A DNA stretch of 64,000 nt from Apodospora peruviana. Its lineage: Eukaryota > Ascomycota > Sordariomycetes > Sordariales > Lasiosphaeriaceae. This document shows, one piece after another, positions 20,301 to 32,580 of this stretch (its first letter is position 1; every line of letters begins with the position of its first letter). A program made the position numbers and the translations under genes. Location: NCBI GenBank assembly GCA_033439685.1, contig JAUEDM010000006.1, positions 1,922,001-1,986,000 of the forward strand. The letters are read 5' to 3'. Under the pieces are notes generated by a model that saw nothing but the letters and a program-made list of their open reading frames with translations, was not told the DNA's origin and did no database searches.

Positions 20301-22670
20301 GACTCCTGAAAATCATCAGACGCCAGATCGTGTCGAACCAGCAGTTGTCTGGGCCCGCCTCCGACCTGCATGTTAAGATGGACGTCCCCACAAGAGACAA
20401 TTTATCATGCTCCAAAATGCACGGTCTGGACATTTTTGCTGAGCTGCACAAGGCCTAAAGCGGTTCTAGAAATGCAGCATCACAGCCCATGTATGAGCAG
20501 CGTCGCAGTCGAGGAAGTTTGCGGGTAACCAGCTTCACCGACACTCCCCCTACTAGTCCCATATGCCTCACCTTCGACAGACGCACTCCCTGAGAGACCC
20601 TCGCCGCCCAGCCACCACAGACGACGGTTAGGCTCGAGATGCATGTCCGCCCTCCGCAAATGCGCATAGCCATCAGGGCAAGGGAAAGATGGGAGAATGC
20701 CGTGACATGTCGTGCAACCCCACGATGATGCATCTGCATTCACATGGACAAGGAGCCCAAGAAACCCCTGCGGCCGACATTGTAGTCGGGCACCTGAGTG
20801 GTTGGTTTCCATTTGCTCTTTCGCTTCGACGAGGCAATCGGTGGGCGGGAGAGAATCAAAACGCTGGATAGGTACTCGCAACACAAAGGGCTGAGAGGGT
20901 AAGAACATGGAAGGTAAAGGCTGTGGAGGCCAAGCAGCGGCTGCAAGACATCACGCGCCCCAGAAGTTGGTCGATGACAATGGCGGCATCTATCCTTCCA
21001 TGATGCGCCACGGCAAGCTGGTACTGCTTTCTTTCCTTGCCGTGGTGGTATTTTCCAAAGGACTCAACTTGTATCGACAGTCGACTAACAACAGGAATCA
21101 TTCAGACTCTCAGACTTCAGATATCGCTTTTGTATGAAACTAGACACCCCATTGCGATGACGCGCAGGGAGCTATGGCCACCGGCGCAACAATTAAATAG
21201 ACTCAGCACCACTTCGCTCCCGGGCCATTCATCCATCACTATTAACACAACACACCCGGTATCCCTCCATGGATATCCAGGACGAGCTGTCGCGGCCGGC
21301 ATGCAATTGATAATAGCACTAGCCATGCAGTGTCGTGCATAAAGCCATTTCCATGGAGTGAAGGGAAGCTGTCCAGAGTGCAGAATACGGAATACACTCT
21401 GGACTTGCACGGCAAATCCCACCGGAGAGACGCAGGACGAGATCCACTCATCAGCCTAAAATCATGACAAAGAGCAACACACACGGGACCCCAGATTTCA
21501 TGTGCGAGCCCTCCTGTTGATCCCACCATCTTTGCCACTTTGGACCCTCTCCACACTCCAGAGAGAAGTTACTGGAGAACCTCGCCCTCTTCAATAGGTT
21601 TGCACAGCACGGTGTGTTCCCTTATCAGCACCCCGCACTGGAAACGAAACCAAGAAGAATGCTTCTCAGATTGCCGCTCACTCCCGCGTTATTGCTTTTT
21701 CTTCTTGTCCATGGCGCCAGCCGCAGCGGTTCCGTGCCGTAGCCAGGGGCTGGTTTACCCCGGATTATCGGTCGCCCCACTCTGTTTTCTTCCGCTCCAG
21801 TGGGCAGTGGATCAATCCTTCAACGCCTGTACAGTACGACTAATAAAAGTACGTATAGCACATCCGAATTCCAAGTACTCGCACAAACACAACAGCAAAC
21901 ATCTCCAAAAGTCTATCTAGGCTGGGGTGCCAAGTTCGATACGCCAATATGCACGGTGTATGCAACAGGTTGGTCATTCGCTACGCTGACCTTGACATCG
22001 AACGAACCGCAAATCCTACGCTGCATCACCGGTCTCTTGACGTCCGCCAAGTATTTCGTGGGCTTCCTGTGTCCGTACTCTCCTGTGTCATATCCCGAGC
22101 CGGTAATCGATAGAAGGTCAAAGAGCACACCAACACACACCATGCACGGGCTGTATATGCTTTAGGGGACCGCAACCAAAAGGAGAGGGTTCTTCACACT
22201 TTATGCGGTTATATCAGATCATGCCACTGTGATATATCGAATCGTGTATATGGTCGATCTTTTCCATGGCGGGAGGAGTCGGTGAGCAGGGGGCTTGCAA
22301 TAAGACCTCTCATCCACGCTCTTGTCCATGTTAGATCACGATTCCCTCTCCCGAGCTACTATCCCACACCAAGTATCTTACCTACCTTACCCCAACGCCT
22401 CTGAGCTCATGTAGGTAGCTTTGCTAGATGCGCATTGCATCGGGAAGCTACTCTAGTTCTACTCTGTTCTGGCCCTAACCATGCAGCCCAGAAGGCTACC
22501 TTATCCAGTCGCAAATGACCTCCTAAAACTAGCCGTATGGTACGACACACGTATAAGAGTCGGGGAAAGACCGGTGGCCGGCGATTTACACACGAGCGGC
22601 TGATCTGTCCAGCGGGGTATTTTTGACGACCCCAAAAGTCGTGCAGCATGACGTTTAGTTCGGAGTTATG
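17306..22670. other. Large gene-free region upstream of the PSP1-domain gene
   Basis: Over about 5.4 kb I see no frame with a recognisable domain, coding-like composition or matching splice sites on either strand. Notable contents are a C/T-rich tract around 19089-19140 and a 10-bp perfect inverted repeat at 21371-21404. The left part is likely promoter and long leader of the PSP1-domain gene; the remainder could host non-coding transcripts. Confidence 0.5.
21371..21404. repeat. Perfect 10-bp inverted repeat with 14-nt loop
   Basis: GTCCAGAGTG (21371-21380) is the exact reverse complement of CACTCTGGAC (21395-21404). The loop contains the decamer TACGGAATAC (21386-21395, overlapping the right arm by one base). 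Confidence 0.8.
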
Positions 22671-22720
22671 CTGTGCTGTGCTGTGCTGTGCTGTGCTGTG
22701 CTGTGCTGTGCTGTGCTGTG
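22671..22720. repeat. Pentanucleotide microsatellite (CTGTG)10
   Basis: Ten exact copies of CTGTG run without interruption. The unit length is not a multiple of three and the place is intergenic, so copy number is free to vary. Confidence 0.95.
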
Positions 22721-23338
22721 CTACTGGCAGGCGGGATGTACGTGTGGTAGCTGTAAGAGCGAAAAAAAAAGACGGAGCATATAATAAGGTACAGAAACAG
22801 CGGTCCTGTGTAACGACGGGAGCGAGTTCGGATGTGTTTCAATTGCAGGAAAGGCAAGGTCTTTTTCGGCCCGGCACTGAGTACCAACTACGCCACTACC
22901 GAGATAAGTCCAAGTTTGTAAATCGACAAAATCAATATCATGCTGAACTGTCTTCATTGCGAGGTCCATAGGTAAATTTACTGGGAAAGGGGGTAGATAT
23001 GAGGGCCCATTGGATCTTCGAAAAGGGCCCAAATATTTCTCAAGTCATTTTATGAACTCGCGTGGCCTGGGGATCCCCGGACCAAGAAGCTGTCGCATTG
23101 TAATCCGTACTCCAAATTCATCTTCAACGTGGGTGTTTCTAGATAGGGAAGCCAGAACAATTTGAAGAGGCCCAAAAGACGACGCGATGGATGCTAGAAT
23201 GCCTCAATTCAGCATCTATTAGCCATACCCAGATTCAGAAAGTGTACTCCAGTAATTACAGAGGCGTGCAAACATGCATGCCCAGACCTCCAAACCTCCA
23301 AGCCAAAATGATGTTACCAAGCGGATGATAGTCATTCT
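22721..23338. other. Gene-free interval, 3' side of NFU1
   Basis: No coding frame was recognised. GTAATCCGTA, a reverse-strand copy of the TACGGANTAC decamer, is at 23100-23109. Confidence 0.5.
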
Positions 23339-24377
23339 TTAGCCAGGGACGGTGTCCAAAGTATCCTTGCCGACGGTAGAAGGCGGCGCCTCTCCCTTCT
23401 GCGCTTTAAGCTTTTCCTCAAACTTGGCAAACTCTAGCATGGCGACCTCTTCCTCCTGATCCAGAACCTGATGGACGCCTTTCACTTCCTCAATCTAGCA
23501 AATGGGAAAACATTAGCACAAGGAAGCCACTGAAGTTGGAGTGGGATATAAAACTCACATAGTGCATCAACATGCCCTCAATTCCATTCTTCAGCGTGAC
23601 AGTGCTCGAGTCGCACGTCCGGCAAGCGCCCCGGAGCTTCAGGTGCACATACCCATCCACGAACCCGCGGAACTCGATATCGCCGCCGTCCTCCTGGATG
23701 GCCGGCCGGATACGCGTCTCGAGCAGCTCCTTGATCATGCCGATCACCTCGCTGTCGTTCTCATCATACGCCAAGCTGTCCTTCTCCGTCTCCTGCGACG
23801 CCGCGGCGTCGTCGCCCTCCTTGCGCTCCACCACGTTGACGATGGTCTGCCCGGATGTGATGGTCTCCGTGATCAGCGCAAACACCTCTGCTCGGATGTG
23901 GGCCCAGTTCGCGTCGGCAGCCTTGGAGACTGTGATGAAGTCGGTGCCGTAGAAGACGGCCGTGACGCCGTCGATGTTCATCAACTTCGCGGCAAGGGGT
24001 GACGGGTACGGCGGCGAGATGGTTGAGCGCGGGTTGAGGTACTCGATGAAGGGGGTCGAGACGGACTCAGGCAACACGCGGTGGTTGGGGAGGAACTTGA
24101 GCGCATCCGGGTTTGGCGTATTTTCGGTCTGGATGAAGATCGCGCGGCGGGCTTGGCCGCCGCTGTTTAATACGCTGCATGGCTGATGCGCGGGCCGCAG
24201 CTGCGGACGGCTACCGGCTGCTGTGATGGAGAGACTCGAGGACCGGGCCGCGGCGAGGTGGCTGCCGGTGTGTGCTTGCCGGGTGGCTGCTTGTCGGAGC
24301 CGGAGGCATTTCGGCGGTGGCCGGGAGGTGTGGGAGACGAGAGGCGCGAAGCCTCGTAATAGCTTGCTTGAAGGCAT
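23339..24377 (-). CDS. NFU1: Mitochondrial iron-sulfur cluster scaffold NFU1
   Basis: Two exons on the minus strand, 24377-23559 and 23494-23339 (64-nt intron, phase 0), give 324 residues. The ATG at 24377 is the first in frame. Residues 1 to ~78 are Arg/Ser/Ala-rich and form a mitochondrial presequence. The N-terminal NFU domain begins at IFIQTENTPNPDALKFLPN and includes NIDGVTAVFYGTDFITV. The C-terminal NifU-like domain has QEDGGDIEFRGFVDGYVHLKL and the cluster-binding Cys pair at about 252 and 255 (CRTC). The protein is a late-acting carrier of [4Fe-4S] clusters to targets such as lipoyl synthase and respiratory complexes. The acidic C-terminal tail ends with helical, Glu/Lys-rich sequence. 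It shares a 576-bp divergent promoter with the HIT zinc-finger gene. Confidence 0.95.
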
Positions 24378-24953
24378 TGAGAGGCTTCTCTTTCTGAAGT
24401 GCTGCGTCAAAAAAATCGGTTGTAGGAGTTATCGATATCAAATGAGTGCTGTGGTAGTAGTTCAGCTTGGCCGTTCTCACATTCGAATTCAAAGGACGTG
24501 AAAGAAAAGTGAGGATCCGAGTCCTGCCGCACGGTCGCTGACAAAAGCTCCTAGCTCCTACTTGGGGCAAACGATCGCTGGTTCCCCTTGCCCCACCTGT
24601 GCGTCATACCCCACATGAACAGTTCACGCCAAATTCTAATCGCGTTTATCGCCAGTCGTGTTCCCCAAAAATATTTTGAATCCCCGCGAAAGACTTCCTG
24701 AACTCAATTTCACTGGTCGACAGGGCCCTTCAGTCGCCCAACGAAGCAACCGAAAGATTCGATCGCAAACCATTCGCAACCTCACGAACACGTCGCGAAT
24801 AAGAAAATACCAGCGCATTGATCAATCTGATTGGCTGCCATCGCAACCTCAATTCCGACTTCATCTCGTGAAACGACCCCTCCTACCCTCCCCCACACCC
24901 ATCGAATCCCACACCGGCACCGTTCTCGAGACAGGCTCAATTCGCAGGACAAA

Positions 24954-25869
24954 ATGAGTCTGTCGCCTCCCGGCAGCCCCTTTCCCCTCTCACCCACCGA
25001 GACGCTCGTGGAGGTGCCGCGCGGACAGGGAACACAAGACAGACCGCGTAACCTCACGGGCCTGGCCGACTCGGAGGAGACGTCGGCCCAGAATGTCGTC
25101 CCCGATGCGCCCGCCTCGGCCCAGCCCTCCCGTCGCAGAGCTCAAGAGGCCTCGGTGGAGGAGACGGAGCCTTCGAAACGCCAAGCTCGGGTCTGCGATA
25201 TCTGCGAGGAAAACCAGGGCAAATACAAGTGCCCCAAGTGTCCATTGACATAGTATGCGCAATCTCCACATTTACCTACCCATCACGACACACACTGCTC
25301 GGGTACAAGCAGATTTTAGGTGTTCGCGCAAAACCTTCTTACTTACCTCGAACAGCTGCTCGGTAGCGTGCAACAAGCTCCACAAGGCCAACCACCCCCC
25401 CGACCAGCCACAGGCCCCCAAGCCGCAAGTCAACCGGGCCGCCACCGCTGCCGATGACAACGCGGCTGGTTCCACCGATCAGGACGACGACGACCCTTGG
25501 GCGATACTTGAAGATTCTCGCTACGAGGACGAGCTCGATGCAATTCACGAAATGTACGAGGGCACACACGAGATGCTCGATCGGGTCAGACGTATGTACA
25601 GAGGCGTATCAGGCAGCGGCCTTCCCAATAATGGTGTTGGCATGACCAGGTTGGAACGCGGCAAGTTTGCACTGGACTGGGCCAGACAAACTCCGGGCTA
25701 CGCACACGTCTTGCGCTTGTTGTCAGAGCTCGTCCAACGCATCATGCTGGAAAACGGACAGGAATGCCCTAATGTGACCGCCCCGGTCCGCGAGGAAGCG
25801 GCGACCGAGGAGGCCATGATCATCAAGGGGCTCCGCGAGAGGGACCTCGCGGGTGACAATCAGCACTGA
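24954..25869 (+). CDS. HIT-type zinc-finger protein
   Basis: Two exons, 24954-25252 and 25356-25869 (103-nt intron, phase 2), give 270 residues. After a disordered Pro/Ser/Glu-rich N-terminus, a zf-HIT finger spans about 81-113: C81, C84, C93, C96, C101, C105, H109 and H113. The splice falls inside the finger, and YCSVACNK is restored only after joining. The rest is acidic (DDDDPW) then helical, with motifs ELDAIHEMYEGTHEMLDRV and LERGKFALDWAR. HIT fingers occur in snoRNP assembly factors (Hit1/ZNHIT3, Bcd1/ZNHIT6) and in chromatin-remodelling subunits. The finger context YKCPKC and the helical tail look closest to Hit1/ZNHIT3, but I cannot settle the orthology from sequence alone. Confidence 0.85.
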
Positions 25870-26342
25870 GAGGCCGTTTGTCCGCCTCCCATACTCACAC
25901 ACACTTGTTGGAATAGAAAGTCGGTTGTATCAGTACGGATTGCCAGTCAGTAAGCCCTTCTAATACCCTCACCCTGTAGATCCTATTTGTTTTCAATTTC
26001 ACCTTGTTACCGTTTGGTAATGCGTGCTAATGATGATAATGTGTCATATAGATATCGAAAGCGTCCTATGAAATAGGGCTTCTCTTCGAATGAGACTTCT
26101 CCACGAATGGAACGTCTCACCACTTCCGCGGCGAACGAGGAAGACGAGTGGGTAGCGATTGAAACGATCAGTCATACTCATTAGCATTATGCGTCTATAT
26201 GTCCTATACTGTATGCTTCTTCCAAAAGGTAAGCAAGCAACCGAAAGCAACGATCCATACCCTCTTCAAATGGCGGAAGCCGTTGTATTCTAATTCTACA
26301 TAGATATATTCTCCTCCATAACGACCACCGACACCCCGTCTT
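25870..26342. other. Convergent 3' regions, no gene seen
   Basis: The stretch lies between the stops of two converging genes, is AT-richer than the coding flanks, and carries no recognisable frame. Confidence 0.6.
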
Positions 26343-27677
26343 TTAGCGCTTGAATTTGGCAAAAAAACCAGCCTTGGGCGACTTAGGGGTTGTTGCGGTA
26401 GCAGGAGCCACAGCTGATGCTGCTGTTTTGCTACCGCTTTCGTGGGGAGGAGAACCGGCTTCTTTTTCATCTTGTGAAGCAGCGCCTTTGCTTCCTAATC
26501 TTCCTCGCAAAGCCCACCAGGAATCGGCTTTTCGCAGCAGAGGCGAAAGAAGCAACTTTGGCTGACGACGGCCGGATTCGTCACTTTGTGACCAGTCGAC
26601 GCGATGCTCGTGAGGAGGGACTTTCTGCACTTCCTCTTCCGGCGGCGTGACATCCTCTTCGGAATCGTCCATTACTGGCTCCATCTGGATAAGCGACCGG
26701 CGGTTATGCTCGGCAACGGCGGATCTCTCAAACCCATCGACACTGCCCGTGCTGTTTCTTCTCGCAGCGGCGCTGTTGCTATGATGACGCTGGTGGCCCG
26801 CGGGGAGAATGCGTGCTATTTCGCCTTGAAAGGTGTGGGAGGACTTGTTCTCTCGTTCGCGCTCCTGGTCAAGGGCTCTTTCGCGTTGAGCTTGGGTGTT
26901 GCGTAGGGCGCGGTTGAGCTCTCCTGGGGCCAGCGGTACAGTGGCCTTCTCATTTTCTTTGTGGACCTTGAGAGCGCGTTTCGACATTTGGTGGACCAGG
27001 TTCTCGCCTTCACGGATGTTGGCATTGCGCATGTTCTCCTGCGTTGTGGTCCTGGTGAATTGCTTGGCAGCCTCCTTGGGGACGTGATGGTACTCGGCAT
27101 TGCCATCGACGACAGAAAGAGTTAGCTTGGATGACTTGCGTCTTGCTGAAGACTTAGACCGTCTCAGCTCGGTGATGAGGTCGGCTGGGGTTTGTTCTTT
27201 GGCTGTTGGCAGTGACTCTGGTCGCCGCCCACCATCATGGGACCGCTGTCTCGCGCCGCCATCTCTGCGTGGATTCGCCGTTGTTCCGTTGGGGTCGTCA
27301 TTATTCTTGTTATTAATATTAATGTCAGTTATAATAGTCGTTGCTCCCGTCTTTGGTGCTATTGCTGTTGCTTCCGCTGATGACGATGATGTTGCCGTCG
27401 ACGTCTGCCCTGCCCCTTCTGCTCGTGTCCTTCGTTTCCGTTCCGCGTGTGCCCTTTGGTCGGCTAGAACCAGATGCAGTCGATGGCGGAGCTCGTCCGG
27501 ATCGAAATGGCTCTCAGGTAACTGTCTCCGGTGCTGCTGCGACGGCTTCGACGGTCTCCCTCCTCTTCCGCCAGTGCCGTGGATGAGTGCCGCCCCTGAA
27601 CGAGGGTCATAGGGGCGAGGAGCGGCCGCCGTTGCTGTCGGTGCCTGGTCTCCGTGGTAGGCCATCTTGTACTGCAT
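26343..27677 (-). CDS. Hypothetical low-complexity protein with a charged helical centre
   Basis: The frame ends at TAA 26343-26345 and the first ATG is at 27677, giving 444 residues. It remains open upstream to at least 27773 without an ATG, so an upstream coding exon cannot be excluded. The N-terminal half is rich in Gly, Arg, Ser and Thr, with an Asn/Asp-rich patch. A helical centre (about 225-320) includes KQFTRTTTQENMRNANIREGE, MSKRALKVHKENEK and an Arg/Glu-rich ELNRALRNTQAQRERALDQ. Ser-rich and acidic stretches follow, and the C-terminus ends in the basic GFFAKFKR. I do not recognise a family. The long frame, absence of stops over 1.4 kb and structured charge pattern favour a real gene. 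Confidence 0.65.
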   Translation of the reverse strand: MQYKMAYHGDQAPTATAAAPRPYDPRSGAALIHGTGGRGGRPSKPSQQHRRQLPESHFDPDELRHRLHLVLADQRAHAERKRRTRAEGAGQTSTATSSSSAEATAIAPKTGATTIITDININNKNNDDPNGTTANPRRDGGARQRSHDGGRRPESLPTAKEQTPADLITELRRSKSSARRKSSKLTLSVVDGNAEYHHVPKEAAKQFTRTTTQENMRNANIREGENLVHQMSKRALKVHKENEKATVPLAPGELNRALRNTQAQRERALDQERERENKSSHTFQGEIARILPAGHQRHHSNSAAARRNSTGSVDGFERSAVAEHNRRSLIQMEPVMDDSEEDVTPPEEEVQKVPPHEHRVDWSQSDESGRRQPKLLLSPLLRKADSWWALRGRLGSKGAASQDEKEAGSPPHESGSKTAASAVAPATATTPKSPKAGFFAKFKR

Positions 27678-30600
27678 TCCTCCTCCTGGCCTCGGCTGCC
27701 AGGAAATGAGAGAAGACACCTTCGTGAGGGGCCGCCCGGCTTGCGGATCGATAAGAGCAAAGGGTGGGGTCAACGCGTGGGAAAAGGATAAAGTACCGTT
27801 TCCGTAGGTAGGTAGGGGGATTCGGCAATGCGAGTTGGGATTGCTCCAGCTTCTAGTGTCGCTTCGAGCTTTGTCTGTGTGGGCTTTTGTTTTCCGGTCC
27901 TGGTCCTCCCTTTAAACACCTGAACTTTTTCTCCTTTTGCACATCCCTTACTCTCTTTTTCTTCCACTGCGACCAGAGGAGTGAATGCCTTGCTGGTTGG
28001 TGTGCGTTTGTGTGTGGGTGAGGAAAAACGAGAGTAGGTTGGGTGCAAGATACTATAACAGAACAAGTATGGTATGATGGGAGTTGTCTTAGACACGAGA
28101 CACAACCACACGGGAAAAGAATATTAAAGGGGAGACGAATTTTTGGTATGTCTGTGTCTGCCTGTGTGGGTGTGTACGTGTGTTCCTTCTCTCTCGTGTG
28201 TTTTAAGACGTGGACTAAACTCCGTGAAGGGAGTATGGAGGGATGTAATGACAGGTCTGGCCAAGCAGGTGTGAAGAGTTGATATGCAGGCGCAATATGT
28301 ATAAATGAATATTTGCGCTCAACGGTTGGATCTTAATAGTATCCTATAATGGAGGACCGGGCTGGAAGGAAGAAAACACACGTCGGTCTATGTATTATGG
28401 TAGTACTCGGTCCGTCATTAACTTGTCGGCCCTCCCTGTAGGTACTCGGGACTCTTATATATACGGTGGTACGACGATACCCGGCGAGGGGGGATGGATG
28501 AGATGGATGGAGACTGTGGGGAAAAGTGGAATCGGGCGGCAGGCACGAGGTGCACTCCTTTTTCTTCTTCTTTCCTGCCCCGGACCAGTCCGCTCGTCCA
28601 TCGACGGGAGTCACCCCCGCGTCTCGGATCCAAAGGCCGGGTCTAAGGCAGGTTCATGTGGCCTGGTTCATGCCAAGGTAATTCGTACGTAGCCATACGA
28701 TATTGAGAAGAACCAGAGGCGGGTTTGGTTGGGGTGAATGGATGAGTTGGTTAGACTTGGGAAAGTGAAGAGGACGTGATCTGAAGTGATGTGAGTGGCT
28801 TTGATGCAGTCTATCCTGTCCCTCCCTGCCCTTAAGCAGCAAGCATCTGGTCCACTGTGCCTTGGCACATTGCTTGGTATACGGAATACACGTACCGGTA
28901 CAGATCGCGCCTCCCCGAGTTGCTTTGGGGTTGCGTTGCAGTTGCAGTTGCAGTTGCGACCTGGACCGGGGCAAGAAACGGGCAGGAGCAGCAGAGATCA
29001 CAAGGGGATAAAAACGATCAACTGGGGAAGCTCGAAGAGGATCCGGGGGCGCGTGCTTCCTCGCTTGGCTCCAGTCTTCACGTTCTCCTGCCTCGGTCCA
29101 AGCTACCAGGGAACTGCATTAACACGAAATAGTTTGCAAGTCTAATTGACTTTCCAGCTCGCATTAGACATTTCAGTTTATTGTTTCTCATCGTCTACTA
29201 TGTTTGCTTCGGTAATCCACATGTGTCTCCAGAAAGCCATTTATCTCAGCTACGGACTAGCTATTCGACTTAACCGGTCCAGTTCTGGATATGCCTCCCT
29301 ATTTTCTACGCTATTGAATCCAGATTCCTGGGCACACCACATCGTGAGAAGTTGAAAACGACACAACGGGCGTATAACGTCGGCAGGATACATGCAGACT
29401 GCAGGTTGACTGCATCTCAACGGCTTGGCAATTGTCCATAACGCCCTGCGTTCAATGTCATATATGATCGAGGAACAGGTTAGCTTTCGTTGCACCACCT
29501 ACCGGTAGACAGGGCAGTACCTACACTACGGAATACCCTGTAGAGTCTAGACTCACGGCAAGTGATACAAGTACGTAAGGTAATAACCATCAATGACTCG
29601 AGTTTGCTATCTAAGCTGCTAAGGTAGGCCTTCAATAACTCTGCATCGTGAGTGCGACATCCTACCGTACCATCTTGGGCCTGAACCGTTGGCCGGCAAC
29701 GCAGCCGCTGGGTCACCGGATCACCTTCCCCAGTTTCTCATCAGAGACATCCCCAGATCTGCTCGGTTTCTTGCTCCTTTGGCGCGTGGGCCGGCGCTTA
29801 CGTGAGTACCTTACTTACTTTGCAATTTGGGATCGAACAATCATAGAGCCACGCACGCCACGGTCACGCTCTTATTAATAAGAAAAAGTTTTTGTGGTTG
29901 ATGCGGCGGTGAGGTGAACACGGTCGTTCGCGACGTGGAACGGTGCAACCACGCGACAGATTGCGAAATATTGGGTGAATACGCCTTACCACCCAATAGC
30001 CAACAGATCGTCATTTGCTTTTTCCGCCCACAGTTCAAATTTCGAATCTTGTGGGGGATGAATGAAGGCAACCCTTTCGATTTCCAGACTAGCTCTTTCT
30101 GGACCTGCTCGCCTCCGGCGGTGTTAAAGGAGTCGATACGGAATACCAATCGGGAAGTATTTGCACCGACAACTGCCAACCGTGCCCTCGTGTCGGTCAC
30201 CGGGATGCGCCTCGTGAACACACACCGCCAGGGTTGAAGAATGGGAACGGGAATCTCAATCATCTTGCATTGCCGACCAACGGTTTAGCTGAACCTTTGG
30301 TTGGGGGTAATTGTAAATGCACGTAATAAGGCCCATCTCCGGGATTGAACGGCAGTCCGCCATAGCTGACGCTCTTTGACTTCCGAATGCCGTCGCCGGT
30401 GAGGCGAACAAGCCATGGAAGGTTGGAAGGAATGACGTCGATTCAGCTCAGGTCAGCTCGGCTGGAGATACAATGTATGATGTAGACTTGTTCACAGCTT
30501 GACACACGCACCCAAACCTCTCCTCTGTACGACGTGGATGACTTCACAGAACTTCGCGGGCCACGAAGGGCGGTGTGCAAACACATGTTGACAACTGCTG

Positions 30601-32580
30601 CATGACTGCGGCTTGGGGTCACTTAGCAGCGGAGCTAACAAGGGAATACCAAACACCGATGTTTGCCCATACCTGGTAAGTAAGGTATAGAGCACATGTA
30701 ATCCGTATGCCTAGCATAATTGCGGTTCTCTATAAAAAAGTTGTTGAATTTCTCACGTGGTAGAGTCCACCTGGCAGTATCGACCTTCAGACAAAACCAG
30801 CTACTGGGTATTACCTAAGGTTGGTAATTTTCAGCGGTTGGGTCGGTGTCTGTTCGTTCTCGACTACCTGGATGAAACTGCGTCTCGGAACTGCCCTAGA
30901 GAATGAACTACCGGCGCCGGACGAGAAGTGAAGTGATGGCGATTAACTTACCAAAGGCGATAACATGAGACAGATATCTTCTTAGGCTGCCAAGCCCGGC
31001 TCGGGCACTTGAGTATTTGTTAATTTGGTGGTGATTCAATGCCGGTATAACTTCGTGAAGGAATGTGCATGAAGGACGGAATGTCCCGAGGTCATCATGG
31101 AACCAGCACAGCTGGTACTCGAATCGTAATTACGTTGCTCTCGTTTGCAAGTGAAAAGACCCAGCCGTTTGATATTTTGGACCCGTGAAATCTTGAAGGC
31201 CTCGACCAAAGCAGTGACAATGCGAGACGGTTTTGGTTGAGGAGAAAATGGAGGGGTGCCTTACTTGGCTTCTGTGAAAATTAACTAAGGTGCTGTAATC
31301 CGTACAGTACAGATTACGACCTTGAAGCAGGGACTGGGGCACTCCACTTTATAGGGGACTTGTACCTTAACCGGTAGAACAGCTGCCCACGATGGCTTCG
31401 AGTCACCAAAACGAGATCCGACTAGAATGCAGTAACACACAGAACGTGGAAAGCTGCTTACATCAATTGTTGCCTTTTGGTCACCATTTGGGAGGTGTCG
31501 TAGGAAACTGGGTTAGTTCCCCGTACGAGTTACCCGTAGATCTGATAGGTCGTAGCAGTGCCCTGGCGGGGAGCCTCAGATGGTGAGCTCGGGCCACACC
31601 AGGTACCTAAGGTACCTTGAGGAGGAGCGACGAGTACGGAAGAGCTCAGGTACCTGGCAGGTACCTAGGCGGTGAGGGGTCGCAACGACGGCTCTCGTTT
31701 CCAAACAACCATCACAATCACCCGTCCTTGCCTGCGTGCTTTCGTCCGTCACCTTCAACCTCCTCCGAACCTAACATCGGTGTTCTTCATCATATGTCAC
31801 ATCTTGGCGGCAAACCTCCAAAAGAAAATCAGTCTTATGATTTTCCAACTCGGCGACCTCGGCTTCGATCACGATTCTCCTGATGCAGCTCACCGCACCG
31901 TACCGCCCGCATAGCAACTTCACCACACCCAGACAAGCACCAGCACCAAGCTGCAGGTGCGGGCTCAGACGCAGGCGCAGGCAAGGGGCGTGAGGATTCC
32001 ATCCCTTCGACGTAGAGGTCCCAAGGTAATTACCTACACTATTCCGTACATACTTTCCATACCTCCCTTGTAACTGCCAGCTGCAGTTGAAGGCGCCCCC
32101 GCCTACCTACCCCCTTTCAGCCCATCACCAAGGACAGCTCCGTCTTTGAGCCCCTGGCTTTGCGAATGATATCGCCAGCCCATATCACGATAGTCGACCG
32201 AGCGCTCGGGAGTGGCCGCCACCACGAGACACAAGCAGCCATGTCAGCCAAGCAACCACAGTGTCAGCATCCTCCCTGAGTCCCTTTTGACGAACAGAGA
32301 AGGACCCTGAAAACTGGTTTGGCTTTGCGTCTTGGTCTTGCCGTGGAAGCTGTGCCCTGCTCCTGCCTGACCTTCCTCGAGATTCGCATCTACCCCGAGC
32401 TCCCGCAGCGAACCCCCGCCCGAACTAAGACCTTGCTGCTCTTGGGTTGTTGATGCCCTAGTCGTGCCCATTCCGTCCATATTCATCAATTATCCACCTG
32501 CTTCTTCTCCCTTGCTAGGCCCCGAGTGCTTCGGGCTTGGAAGGCTACCTGCTGGCTGTCTCCTACGTATGCTCCTTGTG
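27678..32580. other. Large gene-free region between two divergent genes
   Basis: About 4.9 kb without a convincing coding frame on either strand. It contains four exact copies of TACGGANTAC (28880, 29527, 30697, 31295), a short GTTGCA tandem run near 28930-28960, and four GGTACC palindromes within 64 bp (31602-31665). The right end must contain the Ras-GEF promoter and leader. Confidence 0.5.
31602..31665. repeat. Cluster of four GGTACC palindromes
   Basis: GGTACC occurs at 31602, 31611, 31649 and 31660, mostly in the larger context AGGTACCT. Similar motifs recur singly in other intergenic stretches (for example near 40654, 55352 and 55551). Confidence 0.7.
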
